Positions 54,266 through 64,000 of a stretch of DNA of 64,000 bases are shown here, piece after piece. The first letter of the stretch is position 1; every line of letters starts with the position of its first letter. The notes beneath the pieces are model-generated. The model saw only the letters and a list, made by a program, of their open reading frames with translations, was not told where the DNA came from and did no database searches. Made by a program: the position numbers and the translations under genes. This stretch comes from Talpa occidentalis. Lineage: Eukaryota; Chordata; Mammalia; Eulipotyphla; Talpidae. The stretch is taken from contig NW_023601212.1 in assembly GCF_014898055.3 (NCBI RefSeq), forward strand, positions 57,772,329-57,836,328. The letters are read 5' to 3'.

Positions 54266-55711
54266 ATCTATTCAGATGAAAGATATATCATATACAAGAA
54301 GGTCCCAGAATGACAGAATTAGTGATAAAATTTTTTCCATTATATTAAAATCTATAGAAAAAGAGCAGACCAAAAGTTTAGAAGAGTTAAATATAATTAT
54401 AATATGTATTTAACATAAAGTATAATGTACCACATGAAGGCAGTTTGAATAATTACCCTTCTAATATTAAATTGCAAATCCCTCATAACACTGCCCCATT
54501 TTCACAACTAATGGTTAGATTGATTGAATAAATGGCAATTGTTATTACAGCTATTATCCTAAGTAAGGTGCCAATTATGTCAACCTTACTCCCTGCCTAA
54601 TATATTCTCCTTCTGCTCTCTACCATCCATTTTCCAAGAACAACTGCACACCCCACCCCTTTCTCCATTTGAATCCTTCCTGTTAGGAATCAATGGTCAT
54701 ATAAATAATTCCTAGAATAATTACTCTAATAACAGTGCATAGAGCTAATTTTAAGGCTAGGGTGGAGGGAGACAAGAAGTAGAAAGAAAAGTTGATTAGC
54801 TACTGCAGAAATTCAGACTTGGGAGTCAAAGATGATTAGAGAGAATACCTGGCTATATTCAACTCAGTATTACAATTACAATCATGTATGTTTGTCATTC
54901 CAACTTTGAAGACAAGAATCATATACCTAGGGCCTGCTACTGTATCTAAAACTTAGTGGGCATTCAATAAATGCTTGCTAGATACCAAATGAATAGAATG
55001 CATAGAATTAATTAGATGCAAGATAGATTACTGTGACTTTTAAAATACCCCTTTTTTTCTAGCTCAAGCAGGGAGAAATTAAAAACCCATATTGAAGGGG
55101 AATAGGGCTATTTTCCTGTCTTACTCATCACTACTCTCCTCCCCAAACATTGGGTGTGCTCCAGATTGTTGATGTTCCTCATAAAACCTGCTGCCCAGAA
55201 TTGAGCAGACTCCAAACAGAGCTTGATCAGGACTATGTCTAGAGAAAGCATCTCTTCCAGCCATTTGAACACTTTATCCCTTTTTAGTGGAACTCAAGAT
55301 TATTGGCATGCTTTTAACAGCCACATCACACATTTGCTTCATATGAAGCTTATGCCCATGATTTTTTCACATTGATTGCTGCAAACACAAATATCCTCCA
55401 GTTTGGTTTATACATGTTTTATATCCTAAACTCTAAGATCATCCCTGTAAATTTTCATTGTGTTGTGTTGAGCCCCGCATTCAGCCCTCCAAAGTTTGAC
55501 TTGAAGTAATTTTAAATCCCTAACTCTGTCATAGTCATAACTGCTATGATTGACTTGATTTGGCAGCATTCATTCAGTAGGCAACTCTAGGTACCTATTT
55601 AATACTGAGCACAGCTGGTAGACATAGGTCTTCTGGAGCAATAAATCTTTTTGAAATTATAGCAGAAAAGAGACAGTCATTGTACTCAGCCTTGCATTTT
55701 TACACTCACAT
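54266..55711. other. Mostly unassigned; LINE-2 3' end at about 54,870-55,000
   Basis: 54,905-54,990 reads 'gaagacaagaatcatatacct...gcctgctactgtatctaaaa...gggcattcaataaatgcttg', the LINE-2 3' terminus in sense. The rest is unassigned. Confidence 0.45.
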
Positions 55712-56473
55712 AGCAAAGAGACAATAACAAAAACAAAGAGAAACCCCACCAACTGGGAGAACATTTTTGCACACAACACTAATGATAAAGGACTGATCAC
55801 AAAAATCTGCAAAGAGCTGATGAGACTCAACAACAACAAAGAAAATAATCCAGTCAAAAAATGGGCAGAAGAGCTAAAAAGAAACTTCTCTGAAGAGGAA
55901 ATGCAAATGGCCAACAGGCATATGAAAAAATGTTCAACATCACTTGTAATCAGGGAAATGCAAAGCAAAACTATCATGAGATACCATCTTACACCAGTGA
56001 GAATGGCACATATTAAAAAAACTAGCAACAACTAATGTCGGCGAGGATGTGGAAAAAAAGGAACTCTCCTGCACTGTTGGTGGGAGTGCAAACTGGTCCA
56101 ACCACTATGGAGAGCTGTGTGGAGATTTCTGGACCTACTAAACATAGAGCTTCCATATGATCCAGCAATTCCACTCCTAGGTATTTACCCAAAGGACACA
56201 GAAACATCAATCCAAAGAGCACCTGCACCCCTAAGTTTATAGCAGCACTGTTTACAATAGCTAAGCTTTGGAAACAACTCAAATGCCCAAAAATAGAACA
56301 CTGGATTAGGAAGATGTGGTACATATACACCATGGAATATTACTCAGCATTCAAAAAGATAAACACATGCAATTTGCAGCAACATGGATGGCACTGGAAG
56401 GGATCATGCTCAGCGAAATAAGCCAGAAAGAAAAAGAAAAATACCAGATGGTCTCACTCATAGCAGGAATCTA
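55712..56473 (+). pseudogene. LINE-1 ORF2 C-terminus, broken
   Basis: Readable pieces match the 14.4-kb copy, including [20 protein letters not shown]. It has its own lesions: a TAA in place of a Lys codon at about 56,033 ('caacaactaatgtcgg') and single-base losses near 56,210 and 56,355. The Trp codon that is TGA at 14,755 is intact here (TGG). The two copies therefore decayed independently. Confidence 0.88.
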
Positions 56474-56655
56474 GAAAACTTAAATAAGGGACCAGGAAAA
56501 TGAAACTATAAGAAAGTGAAAATCAAAATCAACAAAAAACTATGAACCAGAAACACTCTATCGGGGGTAGGGGGCGGGGAGGGGAGGGATTGGGGTCAAA
56601 ATAAAGGGGTTGCAATTATATGGGGAATATAAAAATAAAATTTAGTTAAAAAAAA
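55712..56655 (+). mobile_element. Young LINE-1 3' end, 5'-truncated
   Basis: Nearly identical over its whole length to the plus half of the twin-primed element at 14,343-15,290, and starts at almost the same ORF2 position. ORF2 C-terminus, 3' UTR with G-rich tract (56,564-56,594), 'ttgcaattatatggggaat' and an A-rich tail are all present. I could not find a convincing target-site duplication. Confidence 0.92.
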
Positions 56656-56895
56656 TAAGAGTGGGAGGAGCAGATTCCTCATAGGCCAGGGTGATTAACA
56701 TCTGCTTTCTGCTTCATGAGGATGCCTCATTACTACTCCCATATAATGCATGATCTCTCCTGATCAGGTATGAAATGATAGCTCTTTCATCTCTCTTTCA
56801 ATCATCTACTTGAAATCTCCTTGAGGTTGTCTACTATCTCTTCAAACTCACTGAGGAACCCTAAACAATGTCTCACCAGACACTTTTGCTTATGA
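56656..56895. other. No recognisable feature
   Basis: About 240 bases with nothing I recognise. Confidence 0.4.
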
Positions 56896-57065
56896 AATAT
56901 TTCCAATTTACAAAGCACTTTTAACAAGTATCATCTCATTTGAATTTCATAATACCCCTTTGAGGTAGACATGGTAATTAAATGTATGTATGTAAATAAT
57001 TTCATGTTGGTAGAGCCCCAAGCAATTCATAGAAGTGGAAGAGCATATCTTCAATCCAGGCCTGA
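56896..57065 (-). repeat. MIR SINE (ancient)
   Basis: 'tatcatctcatttgaatttcataatacccctttgaggtagacatgg' (56,930-56,975) is a clear MIR antisense block, followed by 'aattcatagaagtggaagagc' and 'caatccaggcc'. Confidence 0.65.
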
Positions 57066-57234
57066 AATAAATTTGACAGGTAAAGTTTCCAAGCACATGG
57101 GTTCATAATCAAACACCATAAAGCACGCATGAAAAAGCAAAGCACCATGTGCAAGAGCCTATAGAATTAGAAAAATAACAGCCAGACAAGCTAATATAAA
57201 ACATAAAAGAAGTATGCTTAATATGTTAGTAGTT

Positions 57235-57445
57235 AACTTTTTATTTTGAGATAATTGCCAATTCACATGCACTTGTAAGAAATATTACAGAGTAATCCTA
57301 CATACCATTTACCCAATTTCTCCCAGTGATAGCATCTTGCAAAACTACAATACAATATCACAACCAAGATATTGACATTGATACAGTCCACTAATCTTAT
57401 TCATATTTCCCCAGTTTTGCTCCTACTCATCTATGTACATTTTTT
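57235..57445 (-). mobile_element. Old LINE-1 3' UTR fragment
   Basis: 'tgagataattgccaattcacatgcacttgtaag', 'atttctcccagtgatagcatcttgcaaaac' and 'aagatattgacattgataca' are typical antisense 3' UTR blocks of an old mammalian LINE-1. Confidence 0.75.
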
Positions 57446-58240
57446 TCTATTTTGTTTGACTAGAGCCTCCTTTTTTTCCCTTTGGATTCAACTAATCAAC
57501 TATTTTCCAGAAATGGAGGACTTTGCCACACTGGCCATTTCTATGGGCAATCACTGGTGACTGCTTGTTATTTCTCTTAAGCATACTGGAATTCCAGAAA
57601 AGACTCTCCTAAGACTGTACCCCCAGATCCTCATCACCATAGAAATGGTGGGGAAAAATGAAAAGGGGGAATTGTTACAGAGAGAGATTTTCATAAAAAG
57701 GGGAGAGTCTATATTCCCTGGCCCAACAGATGATGGGTAGAAGTGAGCAGGGAGGGGAAGCCAGGGAACACTTAGAGAGAACATGTGGACAGGAGACTCA
57801 GAAAAAAAAAACTTGGAGGAGGCACATGGAGCAGAGGTAGATGTGAAAAGAGATTGTAGTTGTTTCTCACCTTTGGACTTGCACTAGGGACATGAGGGAC
57901 ATGGAAGGAGACACATGGAGTCGAGACATGTAGAGAAACATGGAAGAGACATGGGTGAGAAACCCAAGGGGAGGCTGACAGAGGTAGCCATTATTTTAAA
58001 ATGTTCTTTGAGTTTGCTCTCTTTCATCTCAGACTTGCCTGGCACTTTTTGCCCCTTTCATATGGTTCCCTACCACAGGGTGCCTTGGACTTGTGGTGAG
58101 CTCTTGGACCTCAGTGGCCCCACTTTGTGTCAACTCTGATAGGCTAGACATTTGCCCACAAGGGGATGGGTAACTTTGGGTGTTTGTTCAGGAAACTATT
58201 ATCCTTTCTTTCTCTATGCACATTAATTCTACAAAACTTC
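57446..58240. other. Unassigned; 'acatgg'-rich patch
   Basis: About 800 bases. 57,890-57,955 repeats 'gacatg/acatgga' several times. Frames at 57,551-57,784 (minus) and 57,915-58,139 (plus) have no signature. It might be a decayed LTR, but I cannot place it. Confidence 0.3.
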
Positions 58241-58255
58241 TTTTCTACTAAATTT

Positions 58256-58512
58256 TTTTAAAGATTTATTTATTCATGCATACAAGAGCTGGGGTACAGG
58301 CCAGAGATGTGGGGGTGACAGGATTCACCAGAGACAGAGTAGGGAACAGAACAGGCAGAGTGACTGAAATACACTACTGAGGGGAGCAGCGGGCAAGTCA
58401 GGAGAGGTCTGCTGTGCCATGTGGGCTGCTTCCTGGCCGGCTGGGGATCGAACTCGTGCTGCGGGTTGCTTCATAGTGCAGTGCTTAACCCCTTACGCCA
58501 CTAGCGAGGCCC
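58256..58512 (-). mobile_element. tRNA-derived SINE, type A, with 12-bp target-site duplication
   Basis: The reverse complement starts gggcctcgctagtggcgtaa and has box B 'gagttcgatcccc'. Perfect repeats tctactaaattt lie at 58,244-58,255 and 58,513-58,524. Confidence 0.94.
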
Positions 58513-58524
58513 TCTACTAAATTT

Positions 58525-58850
58525 CTTACACATTAAGAATATAATTTGTCTTTATGCAATGGATGGCAGAAATGGCAGAACTCCTTGAGAGCATGCAAGT
58601 TTGGGTTTCTTGAGGTTACCCCTCCTCATTCTGCACACTAACAGATTTTATATAGTTCATTTATTTAGTTCTATGCAATTTTATCACATTTATAAATTTG
58701 AGACTCCATCACCTTAAGATGTTTCAAAGGCTAAAAGAATATTCAAAGTATAAATAAATATAAGAAATTGACTTTAAAAACTGACTAGGTAGATATGAAA
58801 AAGAACAAATAGAATTTATGAAGATGAAATTATTCTAATGAAAATTTTAA
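58525..58850. other. No recognisable feature
   Basis: About 330 AT-rich bases without an assigned repeat. Confidence 0.4.
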
Positions 58851-59480
58851 ATTTATTGGTGGGCTCTAGGAGCAAGTAGCCAAACCTAAGGAGACAATGG
58901 GACAATTAATTCAAAACTAATTATTGAAAATTCAGCACAGAGAGGAAAAGATTGAAAAATTGAGGAGATGTTAAGATACATGGAGTACAGTATAAAATGG
59001 AAATCCAGGATATAATTGAAAGGAATATATTTAAAACGATATGAATGATAATTTCCCATTAATGATGATGGCATATGTGCTCAGATTCAGGAATTTCAAA
59101 TAAAAAATTTCAAATAAAAAAAGTCTAATGCAAGCAAATCACAGTGAAAGTGCGGAACGCTGAAAACAAAGACAAAATCTCAAGAGCAAAGAAAAGAGGC
59201 ACAGTAAGTAAAAATGAGTGGCAATTATACCTTAACTTTTCAACAGTACTACTAGAAACCAGGAGACAACAGCTTAACACCTTGATGGGGGAAAAAAGGA
59301 ACCAATTTAAAATTGTATATCTGGGAAAGCTAACTTTTAAAAAGTTTGGTAACATAAAGACATTTTCATTAAAAAGCATATTAAGAAAAGATAATACCAA
59401 ACATGCAATAAAGCAAATCTTTAAAAAATGTATTGCAGAAATAATAAAACTGATCCCAGAAGAAATATCTAAAACTTAAG
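58851..59480 (+). pseudogene. HAL1 or old LINE-1 ORF1 remnant
   Basis: Plus-strand sequence, with an open stretch at 59,144-59,479. It aligns in order with the ORF1 C-terminal half: 'aaatcacagtgaaagtgcgg' (RRM end), RGTVSKNEWQLYLN, then LLETRRQQLN, IVYLGKLTFKKFGNIKTFS and ending EEISKT*. The match is to an old ORF1, as in HAL1 elements (LINE-1 relatives with ORF1 but no ORF2) or an early LINE-1. It is very diverged. Confidence 0.6.
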
Positions 59481-59970
59481 AGACAATAACCATTAAAACA
59501 GATATATATTAACAGGTAGACAGTAAAACTGATAGAGATATAAAGATAGACATAAATATAATCAATTAATAGACATGTCTTTACATACCCCATGTTTCTC
59601 AATTATTTACTATTCAAATTTCTGACCACAACATCTATGACCTTCCCACTGTTAACTTCTCAAATTTTCTTCTTACTCTTCCTTAAGAAATACCCCTCCT
59701 TACAAGTTGTTCTTAGAATAACCTTAAAATGTTTGCATTTTGGCACATACCTTTGTACTTGTCTAATAAAATCTTCTGTGTTTTAAAGACGCTATCATTT
59801 ATATAACATCTTTCCTAAGTATTAAACCCATAATGATTTCCCTTTCCTTTCCTTTATCTCTTTAAGTAGATATTCCCTGAATCAACCATTACATAATTAA
59901 ACAATATTTATTATGTACTCACTATCAGCTAAGTACTTTACAAGGTTTATAAGGCTTACACCTAACACAC
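59481..59970. other. No recognisable feature
   Basis: About 490 bases. The frame at 59,592-59,786 has no signature. Confidence 0.4.
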
Positions 59971-59971
59971 A

Positions 59972-60100
59972 ATATAGAATGGTGTGTAATTAGATAGGCT
60001 CTAAAGTCAGACTTTAACCCTTGCTGTGTGGCTGCCTGATGACAGTTATTTAACCATCAGAGTCACAGTTTACTTATATATAAACACAAACTTTTCCAAA
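59972..60100 (+). repeat. MIR SINE (ancient)
   Basis: 'ctctaaagtcagactttaac' (59,999), 'tgctgtgtggctgcctgatgacagttatttaaccatcagagtcacagttt' (60,021) is the MIR core in sense. Confidence 0.7.
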
Positions 60101-60935
60101 TTACCTGGATTATCCTGACATTTGGTTTCGAATTCCAAAACATAGAATTCTAGTAATAAAATTAGTGTTAAAATTTTGTGCAGTTACATTTCTAGGAACC
60201 ATGGTCTAAGGAAAAGGACAGAACTGTCAGGAGTTTCATCCACAAGAAGCAGAAATGAAAAACCAGCTCTCTCTACCCAGCGTTTGGCACCAGTTGAGAG
60301 AAGATTGCTATCTTGGAAGCCTGAGGAGCCCTCCCCATTGTCCTTTTCTTTTGGCCATAGTTGCCTGAACTCAAGCCTTGCCAGAAATCTATGATTTCTG
60401 GCTTGACATGTGAAGATGAGTTGGGTCAATTCACATTGACTGTGTCCATAATTTGAACCAAGATATTGCAAGCAACCGAGGCAATTAGCAATGGGATGTG
60501 AATTTGAAGAGAAGACTCAGTGAGATAAACCAGGAGCCACAGCAAACTGAGTTTAGATTTAAGCAAAAGCTATAAAGGGATGGGAACTATGAGTAATCTA
60601 GCAAACTGGTAACAAAATAGAGAGAACCCTGCAGGCCTGAGACAAATGAGTGTTCAAATCTGCCTCTATCCCTGCAGCCTTCTAGCTTCATTTCCAGACC
60701 ACATGGAATTGTACAAGGAATCCATTTTCTTCAGTAAATTTGACTGAGCCTATGTTCCTTACAACTACAAAGCCTAACTAAAATATTTGGTAAGAATCTT
60801 GGCTAATCTCTGACATCATTTCAAAGAGGCATACCTGACTGGAGGTCCCTGTGATCCTTTCTGGGGATCTGTTGTTTCTCTCAATTGCTGTCTCCCCAGC
60901 AAGCAAGGATTCATCTTACTTCCTAGCTGTTGTGG
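60101..60935. other. No recognisable feature
   Basis: About 830 bases. Overlapping open frames on both strands at 60,176-60,471 show no family signature and lack splice-site context that I could support. Confidence 0.45.
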
Positions 60936-60947
60936 TTGACTAGTTCT

Positions 60948-61221
60948 TTTTTTTTTTTAGATTTTATTTATTCATGCATACAAGAACTGGGGTACAGGCC
61001 AGATGTTCAGGAGAATGAGAGGATTCACCAGAGACAGAGTGGGGAACAGAACAGGCAGACTGACTGAAATACATTGCTGAGGGGAGCAGCCAGACAGACA
61101 GAAGAGGTCTGCAGTGCCATGCGGGTATCTCGCCGGCCGGCCAGGATAGAACCCGCCTTGCAGAGGCTATGGACAGTTTCACAGTGCTGCGCTCAACCAC
61201 CTGTACCACCAGGGAGGCCCC
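60948..61221 (-). mobile_element. tRNA-derived SINE with 16-bp target-site duplication
   Basis: The reverse complement starts ggggcctccctggtggtaca. The head has 'ggttgagcgcagcactg', as in type B, while the tail is type A. Flanks gtggttgactagttct (60,932-60,947) and gtgattgactagttct (61,222-61,237) differ by one base. Confidence 0.93.
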
Positions 61222-61689
61222 GTGATTGACTAGTTCTCTGAGCATCAAGATTTACTCAATGTTTCATACTTTCAGAGCCATCTGGGAACTCAGCTACTCA
61301 TATAATAAGATAATAAATAAATTGTATTATAATCCTCAAGTAACAGACTCACATTGTCATGGGTCTCTTTAGTTAGTTTACTTGTTTCTGACTATGGTAA
61401 TTCTACCCCAGTAATAGGTAGGAGATATGACTACAGTGTAGATTCTGAATAACATTTTTTTCCAACACCGAGTAGCATATACTACCCTACTCAAACCCAT
61501 ACCCAACACTGCCATTTTCCCTACATAACTTATTTTTTCATTCAAATATATATATGCTAATTCATATAATAAATGTCAACTGAGCACTTCCTACATTACA
61601 GGAACTATGAACAAAGAGCCTAAAGTCTTGTGCAACAGATAGACAAACAACAGATAATTACAATATAGTATGAAAAATATGTACTCAGG

Positions 61690-61907
61690 CAGAGGTTGGC
61701 AAACTTTTCCTATGAAGGGCCAAATAGTAAATATTTTAGGTTTTGTGGGCCACACAGTCTCTGTCATAATTATACAGCTCTGCCACTTGAAAGCAGTCAT
61801 AGACAATATGTAAACAAGTATATGTGGCTGTATTCCAATAAAATTTTATTTACAAAAACAGGTGGTAGGCTACATTTGGCCCATGGACCATATTTTGTCA
61901 ACCATCA
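61690..61907 (+). mobile_element. hAT-type MITE (copy 3, best preserved)
   Basis: From 'cagaggttggcaaactttt' through 'agggccaaatagtaaatatt', 'gaaagcagtcatagacaata', 'ccaataaaattttatttaca' to 'ggcccatggaccatattttg'. Inverse-complementary ends and family sequence are shared with the copies at 9,892 and 37,874. Confidence 0.8.
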
Positions 61908-62017
61908 TACTAGCAGAAGCGCCTTCTTTTATTCAAGAATTATTAAATACTTTGTAGTCTATTCCTTTTGCTTTTCTAAGTGCTAGGGTAAAATAGCAAT
62001 CCAAACATACAAAGACC

Positions 62018-62285
62018 GGGGGCCCCCCTGGTGGCGCAAGGGGTTAAGACACAACCTATGAAGCTATTCACAGCCACTGCAGCACTAGGTTGATCCCCAG
62101 CCAGGAAGCTACCCACATGGTGCAGCAGACCTCTCCTGACTCGCCAGCTGCTCCCCTCAGCAGTGTATTTCAGTCAATCTGCCTGTTTTGTTCCCCACTC
62201 TGTCTCTGGTGAATCCTTTCACCCCCACACCTCTGGCCTGTAGCCCATTTCTTGTATGCATAAATAAATAAAACTTTAAAACAAA
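62018..62285 (+). mobile_element. tRNA-derived SINE, type A
   Basis: Starts gggggcccccctggtggcgc with 'aaggggttaagacacaacc', box B 'ctaggttgatcccc' and tail 'tgcataaataaataaaactt'. Flanks 'aaacatacaaaga' and 'aaacatataaaaa' may be a decayed target-site duplication. Confidence 0.9.
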
Positions 62286-62486
62286 CAAACAAATAAACAT
62301 ATAAAAACCCTTCTCTAATGGAACTTCCATTCCAATGGAGAGGATGGACATTCAGCAAAACAAAAACAAACAACAATAAAGAGTAATAGCCCAATTGTTA
62401 TCAACATGTCCTGCTAAGTTAGGGACAAATTCTAAGAGAAATACAACAGTGAAGGAACCACACACAGAGAAGTGTATGAAATTTTA

Positions 62487-62698
62487 TTTATTTTAAAGAA
62501 TTATTTATTTATTTATTTATTTATACAAGCACTGGGTACAGTCAGAGGTGCGGGAGGGTGAGAGCCAGAGCCAGAGCAGGGAGCAGAGCAAGCAGAAGGA
62601 ACGAAGTACACTGCTGAGGGGAGCAGCGGGTGGCAGGAGAGGTCTGCGCGCCATGGGGGACCCTCGCACAGCGGCCAGGGATGCCACTGGGGAGGCCC
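62487..62698 (-). mobile_element. tRNA-derived SINE, type B, internally deleted head
   Basis: The reverse complement starts gggcctccccagtggcatcc and jumps almost at once to 'ggccgctgtgcgagggtccc', so the middle of the tRNA-like head, including box B, is gone. The body and tail (AAATAAATAAATAAATAATT) are normal. Flanks tgtatgaaatttta (62,473-62,486) and tgtttgaaatttta (62,699-62,712) are a target-site duplication with one mismatch. Confidence 0.92.
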
Positions 62699-63260
62699 TG
62701 TTTGAAATTTTAGATGCAGTCACCAGGGCAGCTTCACCTAAAGGTGACTCTGAAAGAAGACCAGAAGAAAGTAGGAAAAAATCTCCATGTAGAATCTGGA
62801 GGAAGAACATTTCAGCAGAGAAAAGACACTGAAGCTCATGCAGTAGGGCAGTGTGGCTGTCAAGTCAGGCAGTGAGACGATCAGCATGACTGGAACAGAG
62901 TAAACAAGGGAGCATGGTAGGAAGCGAGGCCACAGAAGCAACTGGCACCAGATATAGGACTGTTGTCCATCATTCCCTGTTAAGACCAACTCTAACTTCG
63001 CTAGGGTGCTGCTGAAGAAGTCTGCACAGAGGAATAACTTGATCTGAATTACATTCTAGAAGGACTACTCTGGCTACTGTGCTAAAAGCAGATTGGGAAA
63101 TAGGTGGGGATAGACCAGTTATGGGGCTATGATAATAATATAGGTGGGAGACGAGGGAAGCCAGAACAGAGTGGTGGCAGTAGGGGGATGAGAAGTGACA
63201 CAGGAGGTGGCTAATTCCTATCTGAGGTCAAAGGAATGTTTACAGGAAGGAACAACATCC

Positions 63261-64000
63261 TAACTGAGTTGAAGAGTAAGCAGTGGTCAAGCAAATATCA
63301 CGCAAGAGGGATCAGGTCCACAGCTGTAAACAGAGCTCCGAGGGGGAAGTGTGAGATATACTGGGATCCAGGAAGTCAATGGGTCAACAACTTCCTCTAG
63401 GGGGTGAGGTTCTGATGCAACCAATCCTCAGAGAGCCCCTGGTGCCCAGACTAAGTGTAGGCTCGCCTAATCCCTGACCTGCTTTTCTGGGTTAGGGGAA
63501 GACCCAGCAACAGGGTTCAGCTTTTATCCAGTTACTAAAGTAGCATACAGACAAGGTTTCCAGAGGAAATAAAGAAAAAAAAAAAAACATTTTAAGTGTG
63601 CAGCTGTCTTTCAGATTCCTAGGTTAAATTCTAGGAAGGGATCCCTAAGTGAAATCATCTGAGACAGGCTGGCATGTGGCTAATGTACCAGGGCCAGCAC
63701 CCCAACTCCTAGGAAAATGCCCAAATATTTTGAACAACTGAATGTGGTTGGAGACTAGGGTCTCTCCCAAAATGCTTCTAAGAGGAAATATTTTTAACCC
63801 AGACATACCACATGACTCTCCCACAAGTCTGTCTATTTGGCTAGGAAATAACCACAAAAAGGAGAAAAACAACTTATCCACACTCACCTGGGGAGGAAAG
63901 CTCACTGAGCCAGGTGAGCAGAAACATTATAGATTTCATTTGCTCTGTAATATGTTTCCTACTGAGACTGAGGAAAATGGCCAGTAAGAAAACAAACTGG
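63261..64000. other. No recognisable feature to the window end
   Basis: About 740 bases with an A run at 63,575-63,588. Opposed open frames at 63,645-63,905 and 63,742-63,987 overlap and have no signature. Confidence 0.45.

Larger units (their letters stand above)
61530..63260 (-). repeat. LINE-2 copy, split by a MITE and two SINEs
   Basis: Antisense LINE-2 order: 'caactgagcacttcctacattacagg' (61,579), 'tctctaatggaacttccattcc' (62,312), 'gcagtgtggctgtcaagtc' (62,848), 'tctagaaggactactctggctactgtg' (63,055) and 'gagtggtggcagtagggg' (63,169). The interruptions are at 61,690-61,907, 62,018-62,285 and 62,487-62,698. The frame at 62,548-62,832 spans a SINE and LINE-2 and is not a gene. Confidence 0.5.

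Noticed and set aside
1..64000. SINE heads as functional tRNA genes
   Set aside because: They have pol III boxes but do not fold as complete tRNAs with proper anticodon and acceptor arms. They continue into a SINE body and tail and are flanked by target-site duplications.

Overview
This window looks like non-coding nuclear DNA from a placental mammal. I found no host protein-coding exon, tRNA, rRNA, CRISPR array or bacterial-type feature that I could support. The mammalian call rests on LINE-2, MIR, an MLT1-type LTR, a Tigger1-like DNA transposon, hAT-type MITEs and several ages of LINE-1. A lineage-specific tRNA-derived SINE of about 260 bp, with 28 copies or fragments, points to a laurasiatherian. 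By general resemblance (pol III boxes, an (AAAT)n tail ending in TCTTT, very many copies) I would guess a rhinolophoid bat with Rhin-1-like SINEs. That taxonomic guess is an inference from memory and is not proven.

Layout. 1-12,600: old LINE-1 and LINE-2 remnants with scattered SINEs and an orphan LINE-1 ORF2 piece (7,278-7,555). 12,665-17,560: one old LINE-1 interrupted by two SINEs and by a young LINE-1 that carries a textbook 5' inversion (14,104-15,327). 18,978-21,860: a SINE-rich cluster with two head-only short SINEs and a LINE-1 3' end that finishes in a near-perfect fold-back palindrome (20,452-20,508). 23,400-28,400: LINE-1 3' ends in minus orientation, a long LINE-2 copy and four SINEs. 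28,400-40,690: mostly unassigned DNA with SINEs, LINE-1 fragments, an MLT1 LTR and a MITE.

40,695-50,132 is the most complex locus. A Tigger1-like transposon was hit by two SINEs and by a LINE-1 (43,017-49,601) flanked by a 16-bp target-site duplication. That LINE-1 lacks most of ORF1 through a deletion joining its 5' UTR to the ORF1 C-terminus. About 1.9 kb of a younger, CpG-rich LINE-1 5' end sits in it in the opposite orientation, replacing the start of ORF2. 50,133-64,000: more SINEs, a second young LINE-1 3' end (55,712-56,650), old LINE-1 3' ends, a HAL1/LINE-1 ORF1 remnant, a third MITE and a LINE-2 copy.

The LINE-1 copies presumably supplied the machinery that mobilised the SINEs, since many SINEs have 12-19-bp target-site duplications and A-rich tails. 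Every LINE-1 and transposase reading frame here is broken or truncated. I did not find a new gene system. What stands out is retrotransposition by-products: the snap-back palindrome, the inverted 5' segment inside an older element, a possible spliced LINE-1, head-only SINEs and a possible SINE 3' transduction.
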